NCBI GenBank assembly: GCA_946965045.2
Contig: OX337239.1
Location: 1,240,001 to 1,304,000, forward strand
DNA: 64,000 bases
Reading direction: 5' to 3'
From: Epithemia pelagica
Lineage: Eukaryota; Bacillariophyta; Bacillariophyceae; Surirellales; Surirellaceae
The notes under the pieces are model-generated. The model was not told the DNA's origin and did no database searches. It saw only the letters and a list, made by a program, of their open reading frames with translations. The translations under genes and the position numbers were made by a program. The stretch's first letter is position 1. The number at the start of each line of letters is the position of its first letter. Below, one piece after another: positions 1-14,000 of this stretch.

Positions 1-1636
1 TGAAAACACCCTCGTCGTCGTATTCCAATTCATCACTGTTGTTGCTGCTATCTTGGGAGTCCTTTTGGTCTGAGACTGGGACAGAGCGACTCTTAAGGAA
101 CCTTGACAACCCTTCCGATGATTCATCCTCTGGTCCGTCTTTTTCGACAGACAGCGAGTCGCGATCCTCCGGTGTCAAAACGGCAACTGTCATCAGCCCT
201 CCATGATCCACCCTCCACAGGTTGGTCCGACAGTCAGGCATTTCAATTCCCGGTGTTGGTCCATTCATCTTTGTCCGGAGAACGGAAACAAGGGGAAATT
301 GAGACGCTTCCTGATCCTGCTCTTGTCGATCGAATGAATCGCTGCGGTCAAGTATTGCTGCCATCGAACCGAGACACTCAACGCGCAATTGGCGGTCTTC
401 GAGCAATTCTTGTTCCGAAGGGATGAATGGCATGTAACCACTATTCCGTCGTCCTTCATTGTCTCTCAAACTCCAACGACGTGCGCTGGTCATGTTGTCT
501 TTCATAAGTTTTCGTGCACTAAGTTTGGCTTTATTGGCGGTGGCAATCCAACGACGTAGCTTGTTTTGCTTCACGTTCTTTGCTTCTGATCCTTTGGAAA
601 CGGAATCCACTGACCGTTCCTTGTTGTTGTCCATCCGCATCTCCTCCTCCTGGCGAGCAGGACGTCGATTGTCTTTCTGTTTCATCATCTTCTTATCGTC
701 CAACAATCGTACACTTATTGTCGAATCGTTTGCAGTGTCATACGAAATCGACGAGAATGTCATGGAACGAGCAGGGTTTACAACGTCCAGTTGACTCTTG
801 TCGTCATCTAACACAGCAGACAAATCCCTGTCTTCGTCACGGTCCTCTGTTGGTACGACGACAATGGGAGGACATTCATTTTCATCCCTCTCCTCGTACT
901 CCTCCTCCTGGTCCATATCTTGGTCAAGGTCTACCGATGTTTGTGTCAGATCGTCTTGTTCACTGATTTTGGATGTAGCGGGGTGCATGAACTCAATTTC
1001 AATTTCGTCCTCCACCAAGAACGACGCGTTGAAGAGATCCGGCGTAGACTGGATTGTCGTCATTTGGTCGTTGTAGCCGTCATCCTCTTCCATGGACGTC
1101 ACTACGACATTAGGGACCTGGACGACCTCACAGGCTTCTCCGGACATGACAATTTTCACCGACGACGACAACAACAACCCAACGGAGCGAGCATCGTCGC
1201 TGTCGTCTTTATTTTTTTTGTCATGATCAGTCTCAACACCTGACTGGATTGTAATCGCATCCACCATGTCATCAATATCTGCATGTTGACCCGTTGTGTT
1301 TGGGTCCGATCGAGGAGATTCGTGGTCCGATACGGATCTTGTCGATCTCTCGTCTTGCATCGTCATTGATGGTTTGTTGCAAAGAGCCGGTAATTCCTTG
1401 GTACTTTCAAGGAGAATGAGTTCGACACAATCTGCTTCAGCAGAACAAAGAATATGAACCATTGGTTCCTCAACAAGAACCGTATCCTTCTTCTCACTGT
1501 TCATCTCATGGTCGTCTTGTTCTTCACGTCGATAGATCTCGGCTGCATCTACGATGGAAAGGCTCAGGTCCTCACTGGTCATTGCCGACCCAAGAGGAGA
1601 CGAATCACTATTAGTTCCTCTGCTGGCTATTGTCAT
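1..1636 (-). CDS. Acidic, low-complexity hypothetical protein (3' end beyond window)
   Basis: An open frame of about 545 codons starts at the ATG at 1636-1634 and is still open at base 1, so the C-terminus lies outside the window. The first in-frame stop upstream of that ATG is a TGA about 20 codons away, with no other Met between, so this is the likely start unless an upstream exon exists. The protein is rich in Asp, Glu and Ser (one stretch reads DLDQDMDQEEEYEERDE). The middle holds a Lys/Arg/Gln-rich segment followed by RRWIATANKAKLSARK. The C-terminal part has a more ordered-looking piece (MPDCRTNLWRVDHGG) before another acidic stretch. No family was recognised. The composition suggests a nuclear or scaffold protein, which is inference only. 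It is divergent to the elongase gene at 3095. The plus-strand ORFs over this interval are antisense shadows. Confidence 0.7.
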   Translation of the reverse strand, partial: MTIASRGTNSDSSPLGSAMTSEDLSLSIVDAAEIYRREEQDDHEMNSEKKDTVLVEEPMVHILCSAEADCVELILLESTKELPALCNKPSMTMQDERSTRSVSDHESPRSDPNTTGQHADIDDMVDAITIQSGVETDHDKKNKDDSDDARSVGLLLSSSVKIVMSGEACEVVQVPNVVVTSMEEDDGYNDQMTTIQSTPDLFNASFLVEDEIEIEFMHPATSKISEQDDLTQTSVDLDQDMDQEEEYEERDENECPPIVVVPTEDRDEDRDLSAVLDDDKSQLDVVNPARSMTFSSISYDTANDSTISVRLLDDKKMMKQKDNRRPARQEEEMRMDNNKERSVDSVSKGSEAKNVKQNKLRRWIATANKAKLSARKLMKDNMTSARRWSLRDNEGRRNSGYMPFIPSEQELLEDRQLRVECLGSMAAILDRSDSFDRQEQDQEASQFPLVSVLRTKMNGPTPGIEMPDCRTNLWRVDHGGLMTVAVLTPEDRDSLSVEKDGPEDESSEGLSRFLKSRSVPVSDQKDSQDSSNNSDELEYDDEGVF

Positions 1637-3094
1637 GAGAGAAGATGGTCCAACCTTTCTTGTATGCGAATACACAATGATGATGTATCGAAATCAACAA
1701 GGACTTTATGACCCAAAGAAACAACACAGTATTGCGGATATCTCACCGACTGAGCTTCTGGGTATGGCGGATGAGGAATCCACAAACTCTCACACAAGCA
1801 CGCACATACACACAACGAGAGTAATTCTGAGCGCCAACGGTGGCTCGACGACAGTGCTTGAGAGGGGCGATACCGTGATGATATGGAGAGAGTTTGTCGC
1901 CCCTCATCACCGAGTGTGCGCACATGAGTCTGTCTGCATTCCAAGACATGGTGGAAGGCTGTTTTTTTGTTCTTTTGTCTGTTGGGAAGGAGCCGCGCAA
2001 AAGACAACAACACTGCGAAAGTTGTGTCCGGCGTCGTTGGTTGTCTTGTACACACACCACACCTTCGAGACGGAACGTTGGACTTTTACGACATATAAAT
2101 AATGATCTTCTTGGTCTGTCTTATAATTAGAGAAAGCGTTGGATTTTTTCTTCCAGCACTGCGCACATCCCTTCATCCACACAACATAATCATGCTCCAA
2201 CCTGTTCGTTCCGTTGGTGCACCTTTCGACAGGGTGCACGATCATTGCGCTCTGTCCTGTCCGGTTGAATCATTTTGCTCGTCCAACAGAGGCAGCCTTT
2301 CCTGAAAGACTAGAATGCCCAAGAAGTACAAGGTTCATCTGATCCTAAGACCGATTCCAGACCAAATGACACATAATGCAACAACCCATTGTGATCATTG
2401 AGGAGGGAGAAAAATCTGGGGATCGTCGCATAAAAGCGACCCAACGGATACAAAGCGACCTACATGCGTCTAGTGGTTGAAAAACTTTTCCTTCGAATGA
2501 GAGCGGCGATGGGCCATGAATCGCCATAGACTCGTTTGGGCACCATCAATCATCGAAAAGGAAGAATCGTCTTGTGTTGGCTTTGTTGGTATTCGGTATT
2601 CGGTGCGAAGGGTGAATGAAAGTGAATGAAAGGGACTTGGTTCTCGGGGTCCTTGGGCTATGTTTGTTGTGTCAGTGTAGATCTCGCCGGGCGTGGAGGG
2701 TAAAGACTTGGCGTGACTCTAACTGTGGCGCCAACCGTTATACTACCCATCGCTATCATTTCCCCGAGTCGTGGACATACTTCATTAAAAATTGCACCAT
2801 TCGCTTGTCGTACCAATCTGCAACCGCTTGGAAATCTCTCACACAACAATGACGGTGGAGGCGCTCGTTCCAACCCGAAATCCGGTTTGGTGTGTGGTGT
2901 GTTGGCTGTTGGCGCTATCGTGTTGTTCTTCTGTTGTTCTTGCATCCTGCTTCTCAGCTCGGTCAAACTGTGTCCTTTGGTTTGTTCGCGGTTGCTCCAA
3001 TCAAACAGGATTTGAAAATCTTGGAGGCAACACAAGAAGCCGAGACGACTGAAATTGTAACCCAAAAAATATCGACGACAAGCAATCGCACACC
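1637..3094. other. Intergenic, probable divergent promoter region
   Basis: The interval separates two divergently transcribed genes (left-edge acidic protein and elongase). Only short overlapping ORFs on both strands are present, with no recognisable domain or consistent codon pattern. No RNA gene or repeat was recognised. Confidence 0.5.
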
Positions 3095-4263
3095 ATGGGA
3101 GATGCTTCAATGACGAACAACGACTCTTCCTCATGTTGGGCGGTCAATGGCAATGGCATTGTCTATCAAGAGTTTTCCTGTCTGTATCCGGCATTGGAGC
3201 CATTCTATTTCAAGTAAGTATGAAATGCGAATTGACGTGTTGGGCGTCGACAAGCAACAAAAAGGTGTCTGACCAAATTTGTTTTCACATTAATGTATAT
3301 TTTGTCGCGACGCAACCTGGATCATGAACTTGTGTACTGGATACTCAGCTTTGAAAAGTATTATGACCCAATCCCTGTCTCGAATTGGATGGTGGGCCAC
3401 CCCTTGCTTCCTATTGTGACCTGTGTACTCTATGCCGTCTTAATTGTGGCTGGCCAAGCCTATTTTGATACTCGCGAGCGATGGCATTGGCGGTACACCA
3501 TGGCTGCCTGGAATTTGTTCTTGTCCGTCTTTTCCTTTATTGGCATGCTGCGAACCTCCTTTCATTTGGTTCACAATTTGACGACGCGATCCGTCCATGA
3601 CAATTTTTGCCACAATCCACAAGAAGCCTACGGCAGTGGATCCACCGGCTTGTGGGTCCAACTCTTTATCCTTTCCAAATTCCCGTAGGTATCTTTCTTG
3701 TTGTGAAAGATTGTGTCATTTTTGGAAGATTTGTCGACGCCCTTTTCTGACTGGTTACTTTTGCCTTATTTCACCGTAGGGAATTGTTTGATACCTTTTT
3801 CATTGTCATTCACAAAAAGAAGTTGATTTTCTTGCATTGGTACCACCATATCACGGTGCTCTTGTATTGCTGGCATTCTTATGTGACCAAATCTCCTCCC
3901 GGCATTTTCTTTGTCGTCATGAACTACACCGTCCATGCAATCATGTACTTTTATTACTTTTTGATGGCGGCTCGACTCAAACCCAAATTCTTGAATCCCA
4001 TCTTTATCACGGCGGCCCAAATTTCTCAAATGTTTGTCGGTGTCATTGTCACATGTTTGGGATTTTACTATTACAAGACCGACGCCTCTTGCCAAATTGA
4101 AGCCGAAAACAATACGGCGGCCTTTGTCATGTACGGATCCTACCTCTTTTTGTTTATGCAATTCTTTGTTGGACGATATGCCAGCAGCAGCAACAACAAC
4201 AAGAAAAAGGCACCATCCGGAGCCGAGTCTGTCGCAGCCAATGCCAAAGTGAAGAGAGTGTAA
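3095..4263 (+). CDS. ELO-family very-long-chain fatty acid elongase (ELOVL6-like)
   Basis: This is the ER-membrane condensing enzyme (3-ketoacyl-CoA synthase) that adds two carbons from malonyl-CoA to acyl-CoA. Three exons, 3095-3213, 3349-3684 and 3780-4263, give 312 residues. The introns (135 and 95 bp) begin GTAAGT and GTAGGT and end in AG. Both junctions split codons and restore conserved sequence: FYF-N-FEKYYDPIP and KFP-ELFDTFF. Diagnostic motifs are KFPELFDT (150-157), the HxxHH box HWYHH (171-175) and MNYTVHAIMYFYY (199-211), within several hydrophobic spans. HWYHHITVLLY and the RERWHW...GMLRT region resemble the ELOVL3/6 class acting on saturated and monounsaturated C16-C18 chains. 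Substrate class is inferred from that resemblance. The start ATG sits in a good context (CACCATGG). The C-terminus is Lys-rich (KVKRV), possibly an ER-retention tail. Confidence 0.93.
3214..3348 (+). other. Intron 1 of elongase gene
   Basis: The donor is GTAAGT at 3214 and the acceptor CAG ends at 3348. Length is 135 bp. It splits an Asn codon (AA|C) and is supported by restoration of the FEKYYDP region. Confidence 0.8.
3685..3779 (+). other. Intron 2 of elongase gene
   Basis: The donor is GTAGGT at 3685 and the acceptor TAG ends at 3779. Length is 95 bp. It splits the Pro codon of the KFPELFDT motif, which is complete only after splicing. Confidence 0.9.
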
Positions 4264-4903
4264 GGACGACAATCCCTCCTTGCCTCCGATCAATCACCAT
4301 GAGTTCGGTTTGCTGGACATGAACTTGTGTGTGCGGAAAGTCCCGCATCTGAAACGCTATTTCTCTAAAACGAACAAAAAAAGGCTCTTCTATTCTTCTC
4401 TCCTCTCTGGACCATGAACATTCTGACTATTACCTACTCTTGTTACATGTGTTTGTATCCATTATTTATTATCACTACTCTAATTCCTGAACGTTACAAT
4501 GCTTTTTGGATTCTCGTGGTTCGGTACGTTTTTTGAAAACTGCTCCTCTCTAGAGGCAAGCGATGCCGAAACTAGAGTTTGCTAAAGAATACACACCTCA
4601 AATAACTATAAGGATAATGGGTAGCTATTCTGGAAATGGAAAGAGCAACTCATAGCCATGCCAAAGATAGGGGCGGCGACGACCGACGACCCCACAAAGA
4701 CAAAACAGAGAAAGAGGGGCGGAGAACAACGAAGACGATCTTCTCTGTGTCAACTAAAGAGCAGGCACAGAAGACGACAGACTCATCATCACCACACTCG
4801 AAAAAGGAAATAAGCCGACGCAGCTGGCGGTGTGTGAGAGATTGAGCAAGAGTAACATTGATCAAAGCCAGAACAAAAAAAATAGCCAAAGACTGAAACC
4901 ATC
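4264..4903. other. Intergenic, elongase 3' end to protease 5' end
   Basis: Terminator and promoter sequence between two same-strand genes. A short open frame at 4636-4845 has no domain and no support. Nothing else was recognised. Confidence 0.5.
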
Positions 4904-8013
<3,110 letters not shown>

Positions 8014-8781
8014 TCATCTTGAGATTGCACTGAAGGTCTATTGGTTCTGGGTATTTGTTGGTGTCGTCCTCAATTCATAAGAACATTGACTATGCCTATG
8101 CCGAATAGTTAGCATACTTCCCTCTTCCAAGAAGTTCACACCTCACTACGAGTACGGATAGCTTTGTTCATTCCCAGCCGTTGTCATTCTTGTCATAAGA
8201 AAGAGGGAAACTTCCATCCGAGCCATTCTTCTCCTGTGGCCACGCGCGCATCATCCACAAAATCCCTATCGGTATTATATATTGATTAGTATTTAAAAAT
8301 TGATAGTGAATAGTTTCAACACCGCTGGGGATACAATTTCCGCTCGATTTTGGGTTGGATGCAAATTTTCCATGTTTTCTCACATGTTTGATTCTTTTGT
8401 GGACCCATGGCGAGAATGTTCATATCGTTCGACCATGATACAGTATTTCCATTTCCCCCTTCTTCTAACCCATGATGACGATATTGCCATTGAAGTGAAT
8501 GGTGAATGTTCAATCATATGAGCATCCCTTGATGAATACCACAGCCGACAACAAAACGATCTCCGTAAAAGTCATGGCCGAAAACCTCTGCCGACTTTGT
8601 TGTATTCGACCAAAGGACGAAATCTATGTATTTTTGGCTTGTGGAGATGGTGATTCGTGTTCCAATCGTCGAACAGAATGTGTGTGATGAAAACGTCTCC
8701 ACTTCACCGACATCAACATCACTCATACTTCCAAGCCTTGCTGTGTATCGTCGTACTTGTCACCAACCAACCTAATAGCAA
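8014..8781. other. Intergenic between protease and dioxygenase genes
   Basis: Short overlapping ORFs occur on both strands (for example 8499-8687 plus and 8514-8726 minus), none with a recognisable domain. No RNA gene or mobile element was seen. Confidence 0.45.
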
Positions 8782-10530
8782 ATGATACGAGCATTTATTA
8801 TACTGGGTATCGTCGCGCCTTGGAGCATCGACTTCGTCACAGCTCGCTTTGACTCAGTACATGAGACAGCAGAAGAAGAAGATGCGTCGGAGACATCCAT
8901 TACCAAACAAGAGGCCGCTCAACGAATGATTGAAGCACTACAAGCTGTAGCGAGTGGTGATGCCCAAAACGTGGACCATGGGTTGGAGGACGAACTGTCT
9001 AACCTCTTTGGACAGTATCACAATGCCAATTATAAGGATGTGACCATGGACGACAAAGGTGATCATCGCATGTTCCAGGACCGAGCCAGCTCGTTTTACG
9101 CTGATCGGTATGTCGCCAACATGCTTGATATTGTCAACGATCCTGATTGCCGGACCAACATCCTCGATGCGTCGTCGGTAGACTTTGACGAGGGACAGGT
9201 GGTGAAGGTCTTGACTAAATGTGGCGTGGCTCATGTCCGGAATGCCATTCCACGCCACATTCTGGAACCGTACAAGAGAAATGTTACATCCTACATGATG
9301 GGTCTGGAAAATGGACGTGTGGCCAGTGACGGTCAAACGACACTGGGAGAACGGTACTTTATTCACGAAACCAGTCGCCATCGCTATGATGTATCCTTTC
9401 CCAAAGAACTCTTGAACGAGGATATCATGGCACCCGATCTCATTCTCGATGTTGTCTCGGATCACCGCGTGATTGGGTACGTTTGCCAACAGAAGGACAT
9501 GACGTCAATGGTAGAACGAGTCTTTCGCTAACAGAGCTTCATCATTTTCATTTCCTTACGTGTTTGCTTCGACAATCATTTCAGCGACAAGGTGGTGATG
9601 CGGGATTTTGGAGCTATTGTTTCGGAACCAGGGTCCAAGCTTCAGCACTGGCACGGGGATGGTCATATATATGGAGGCATGTTTGAAACTCATGGACTGG
9701 CCGGAAACGACTTGCCACCCTTCTCTGTTGGCGTCATGATTCCGTTGCTCAACACGACCATCCAACATGGTCCCACCGAATTTTGCATGGGACGCAATGC
9801 CATTGAAGGAATCTATAGCGATGAGGAAGAAACTCCAGAGTTTCATGACAATGATCTCCGGGAAGCCTATCTGGATGCCCAGAGCTATTTCAACGAGAAC
9901 AATTGCCCACCAAGTTTCTTGCGCACACCCCTCCCTCAATTTGGTGATGCTTTATTCTTTTACTTTAACGTGGAGCACCGTGGAGGAGAAAACAGGAGCC
10001 CAGACGTACGAACCGTCTTGTACCAAACGTACGTCCAGCCGTGGTACACGGATGACAATTTTGACGAGGATCCAGTGCACGACATTGGGTCCACACCCGA
10101 GTTGCAAAAAATGTTTGGTCGTGTTCGGGCGGCCGTTCCAGATTACGAACAACCTGAAGACCCCTCAGTGACTTATGGTCTGGATGATTTGGAGAAAATG
10201 GGCAAATTTGAACCACAGGGAGGTCACAAAGCGACAGAGCGTTCAAAGTCGGAACGAGAAGAGATCACTGTGAGTAATGTTGATGTCGAATTGGACAACG
10301 TCACTCTTTGTGTCATCCATGAAACTGATCCAACGGAATGTACGGAGGCCCCGAAGCCCAATGAGGGAATTCTAGTTCGAGCGTACCATGGAGAAGAGCT
10401 CCGTGTGTACCATGATGATGCACTGCTCAAGACATGGACCATTCAAGGGAATGAGCAACTCTTTATTTCCTATGCGTACTTTGACAATTGCTTGTGGGAG
10501 GACAAGTGTGGTTCGGGGGCTAAGGCCTAA
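8782..10530 (+). CDS. Secreted Fe(II)/2-oxoglutarate-dependent dioxygenase, phytanoyl-CoA dioxygenase-like
   Basis: Exons 8782-9476 and 9585-10530 encode 546 residues. The first about 21 residues (MIRAFIILGIVAPWSIDFVTA) look like a signal peptide, so the protein likely enters the secretory pathway. The double-stranded beta-helix iron site is visible: HxD at H255-G-D257 (QHWHGDGHIYGG) and a distal His at 363 in FNVEHRGGENRSPDVR. Arg374 is placed to bind the 2-oxoglutarate carboxylate. The region PTEFCMGRN and the motif spacing resemble the PhyH superfamily. The substrate is unknown; hydroxylation of a lipid, amino acid or secreted protein is possible. Downstream of the catalytic core lies a C-terminal segment with several Cys residues. 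The intron (108 bp) splits a Gly codon immediately before DKVVMRDFGA; without splicing the frame ends at 9531. Confidence 0.85.
9477..9584 (+). other. Intron of dioxygenase gene
   Basis: The donor is GTACGT at 9477 and the acceptor TTTCAG ends at 9584. Length is 108 bp. It joins two frames of one continuous domain. Confidence 0.88.
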
Positions 10531-10559
10531 TACATATTACTCCTAGCAGAACAAGAGCT

Positions 10560-10618
10560 ACATGCGATTGTTGTTGGAATCTGTAGCCCTAACATGCGAT
10601 TGTTGTTAAAATCTGTAG
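10560..10618. repeat. 27 bp direct repeat, two copies at 32 bp spacing
   Basis: Copies at 10560-10586 and 10592-10618 differ by two bases near the middle. The repeat lies just 3' of the dioxygenase stop codon. Its role is unknown; a local duplication is the simplest reading. Confidence 0.75.
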
Positions 10619-11001
10619 AGGTCCACGGAATCAACGCATGAGAGTGAGGTTGGGAGCAACATTATTTGTCTTCTAGATTGTTTTTGTTTGATTATTACTC
10701 TCAGCGCCTGGAGTCAATCCTCTATTCATAGTTATGCTAGAGTTCCAGTCGAACACTAGTCCATTCCGTGTTTCTTCAAATCCTCGGTGGGGCGGCTAAA
10801 GACTTGCGGCACTTCATAAGCCACCCAAAGGCGTGCAACGGGGGGTGTTAGTTTGCTCAGGCAGCAATATGATTGGGTGAGACCATGTCGTTCCACACAA
10901 AACACTTAAAGGAAAACTCAGAACGACATGTCTTACCATTTCAAAAATCAGTCCCCCCATCGCCCCCCAAACACGGATTGGCAGCTTGAAAATCTCACCA
11001 A
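10619..11001. other. Intergenic upstream of the large transposase-like ORF
   Basis: A perfect 10 bp inverted repeat (CATGTCGTTC at 10884-10893, its complement at 10921-10930) is the only structure noted. No terminal repeats matching the region downstream of 14463 were found by eye. Confidence 0.45.
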
Positions 11002-14000
11002 GTGAGATTCCAAGTGCCGATCCGGTCGGTCGCGGCCGCCAAGTCTCATCTCGGAAAGACGACAATGAGACATTGGCCACTTTTCTGGCCATCTCATCTC
11101 GTCGATGACACACCTGTAGAAAACGTAATAGAAAAGATGGTTAGTAGGTCACACCAAACAACACAATCTTGGGCTGCTCAACAGGCTGCAGCAAGGGCGG
11201 CAATGGGCCCCCAATCCCAACGACGAGGGAACATTTACAGTCGCTTGCCAGTGCCACAGGGGCAGCGACGCTCGGGCAACCAAACCATGACAGGAGTAGT
11301 GGAGTTTGAGCCCCACATAGACTGTTATGTCTGCAGGGCTGTCCACAATGGACAAAACAAGCCACACAGAGCCCACCACATGCTCTGTCCACTCAACAAA
11401 ACAACAAAGGGCAAGGCAAAGACACAGGAGAAGGGCCAGATCCAACGACTGCTCGACAAAGCAGCAAAACAACACAAGAAGAACAACAATAGGCCAATGA
11501 ATGGCACAGAACAACTCACCCCAGGCAATGTCAGTGAGGAGGCACTGGGTGCCTTTTTTTCTGTTCGCAACAACACGACGAAACAAGTGAAGACAACGGG
11601 CAAGCTCACGTTGGAGTCGTTGGCGACGAAGAAAAAGCCAGTAGAAAGGAAGGTTGGGAAAACATGTGACAGTCACATACCAACGAGTGCACGCATGTCG
11701 GTCGAAAATTTCAAAACAGAAATTCTACATAGGACAAACATGCTGGTTGAGGCGAGTTCGATTGCTCCCAAGACCATGCGGGCTCTCGCGTCACTTATTC
11801 AGGACACGTGCCTTCGTTCAAAGCGGAGTACAACGGTTCTAGAAGATTTTTTCGAAGGTATGGAGTTTTGTGTACCGGCTTGCTCTGGGAACACGTGTCC
11901 ATTGTACGACTCGTTTGTGGGACAGAAACTCTATGTAGTAGATTGGGAACTCTTTTTTCCAAACCAAGTACTGTTTTGTCCTACATGTGGAGGTAATCTC
12001 CAGCGGACGCGGACTAATTTCTCCAAGAACAAGTCGCTTTTCCCCCAATTCGGAATAAATGGTCCCCCAAGCTACGCGATCGTGATGCACTATAGGTGCT
12101 CGGCATGTGGTGCCAATCACCAAGGCAACGAATCGCAATTTCTCGCGAAACTTCCTCCCCACATGGCCATGGCGTACCCAGTCGACCCGAAATACGCGGT
12201 CGGCAACTCGCACCTCAAGACTGACGCGACGAGACTCATGGAGCGGCTCATGGTGACTCATGGGAATGCAATTCTATGTGCAGAATATCTCTATGAATCA
12301 ATCAACCAGTGCTATATGGACAAAACTATGAGATTCTACTCGGAGCTCCTAGCGACAGACCAAGCAAGTGACCAACCTTATCCAAAGAAGGATGGCGAAT
12401 GGCTCGTGTCTTATCCCCCTCAAGCGGACACCCTTCGTCAGATATACGAGCAGGGTGCTTACTCAGACTCTGTGTGGTGGGGAGTATCCGATGTTGACCG
12501 ACACCAGCGAGAAATACAAATGGTGAAGTGTAGATTGTCGTTTGCTCAGGACCACACCTGGGAGGTGGTCAAGAACTACCTTTCCAGTTGCAAGGCAAAG
12601 GTCCTGTGGGATGTTTGCACCGAGACAGGCGAGATTGCCTGTCTTGTCTTGGTGCAATCAACAAAGCTGCAAGAGATTGCCCATGCAGCAGAGAAATTGT
12701 CGCGTCGTATCGGGTTTTCTCCCGTAATTATGTATTCCGATACCTGGCCCCACAAGGATGACTTTTGGGAACTGATACTCGGAGCACGGTTGATTGGCAG
12801 GTTGGGGTTATTTCATTTTTTGCAGCGAATTACAAAGACGCTTCGACAGCGTCATTGCGACCATGGGCAAGCACTTCGTGATTTGAAGGCTTGCATCTAT
12901 GAAGAGCACGATGAAGACCTTCAGAAAGTCATCCATGCCCTCAAGACCGGATTGTTGGGAAAGGAATACACAGAAGAAGAGATTTGTGAGATGAGAGCAA
13001 CGAAAGTCTTTGCTCAACGATACAACAAATACATACGAAAAAGGATTCGTTCGGCCGAAGTCATCAAAGGGAAACTCGACGAATTCAAGGTGAGGTACAA
13101 AGTCACCGCCTCAGATGGACAACCAGCTGCTCGTGGCCGTCTTGACCCAAAGTCGGGCCAGACTCTCTTCACTCCAGAAACACACGATGCCCTGGTGAAT
13201 TGCAAAGAGAAGGCTCAGTTTTTGGCCGACCCAAAACCAATCGAAGAGATGTATTGTGAGTTGCCACCGAATCGCAATGCAAAACATGGTCTCCCTGAGT
13301 TTCGTGCTTACCGTGGCGAGAGCAAGTTGGAGTCGTTTCACGACAACCTTGCTCATTTTGGGAACTGTGGGATGCGCGAGTCATTGGCAGATGCACTAAA
13401 TTTGTGCGGAACTGCCAGGTACAATCGTACCATTCGACACAAGCTCGCTCTGTTGGATATGAATCCAACAGAGCGAGCGCAAATCCCAGCTGGATGGGAG
13501 TCGGTTGCGCCGTTTGACAACCACTTGCAACTCGAATTTATAAACAAAATGGCAAGGGCAACTGGTGTTAGTGGGCCATTCGCCAACGTAGAACAAATCC
13601 CAGAGGACAACGGAGAACGATTTTTGTCTACTTACCTCAAGCAACAAATGGAAAGAGACAAAACCGTGCCAAAGCATCCGCTCAATGATCGCTGTCAGTG
13701 TTCGTTGTGTCAGGGCAATGCCAAGAGATTGCCCCATGACAGCTCCATTCCACCCTTTGCTTCGTCAGCTTCCTCCTCGTCTGTTGTTGTGTCTGCTTCA
13801 TCACCAACCATGGCCGAGATTTATTTGAATCCGTATTTTCCCCAAAGAGGACGGAAACAACCCAAGAGCACCGTCCAAATCGAAGAAATATCCGAAGAAA
13901 TAGACAACAGCATCAGTTGTTGCGGTGATGTAGCACCAGAACAGTCGGTTCCGGTTGCGAAGGACGCAAACAAACGAAAAGCCGGCAACAACACAACAAC

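Noticed and set aside
1554-2102. 182-codon plus-strand ORF
   Set aside because: Overlaps the start of the minus-strand acidic protein and has no domain or codon support.
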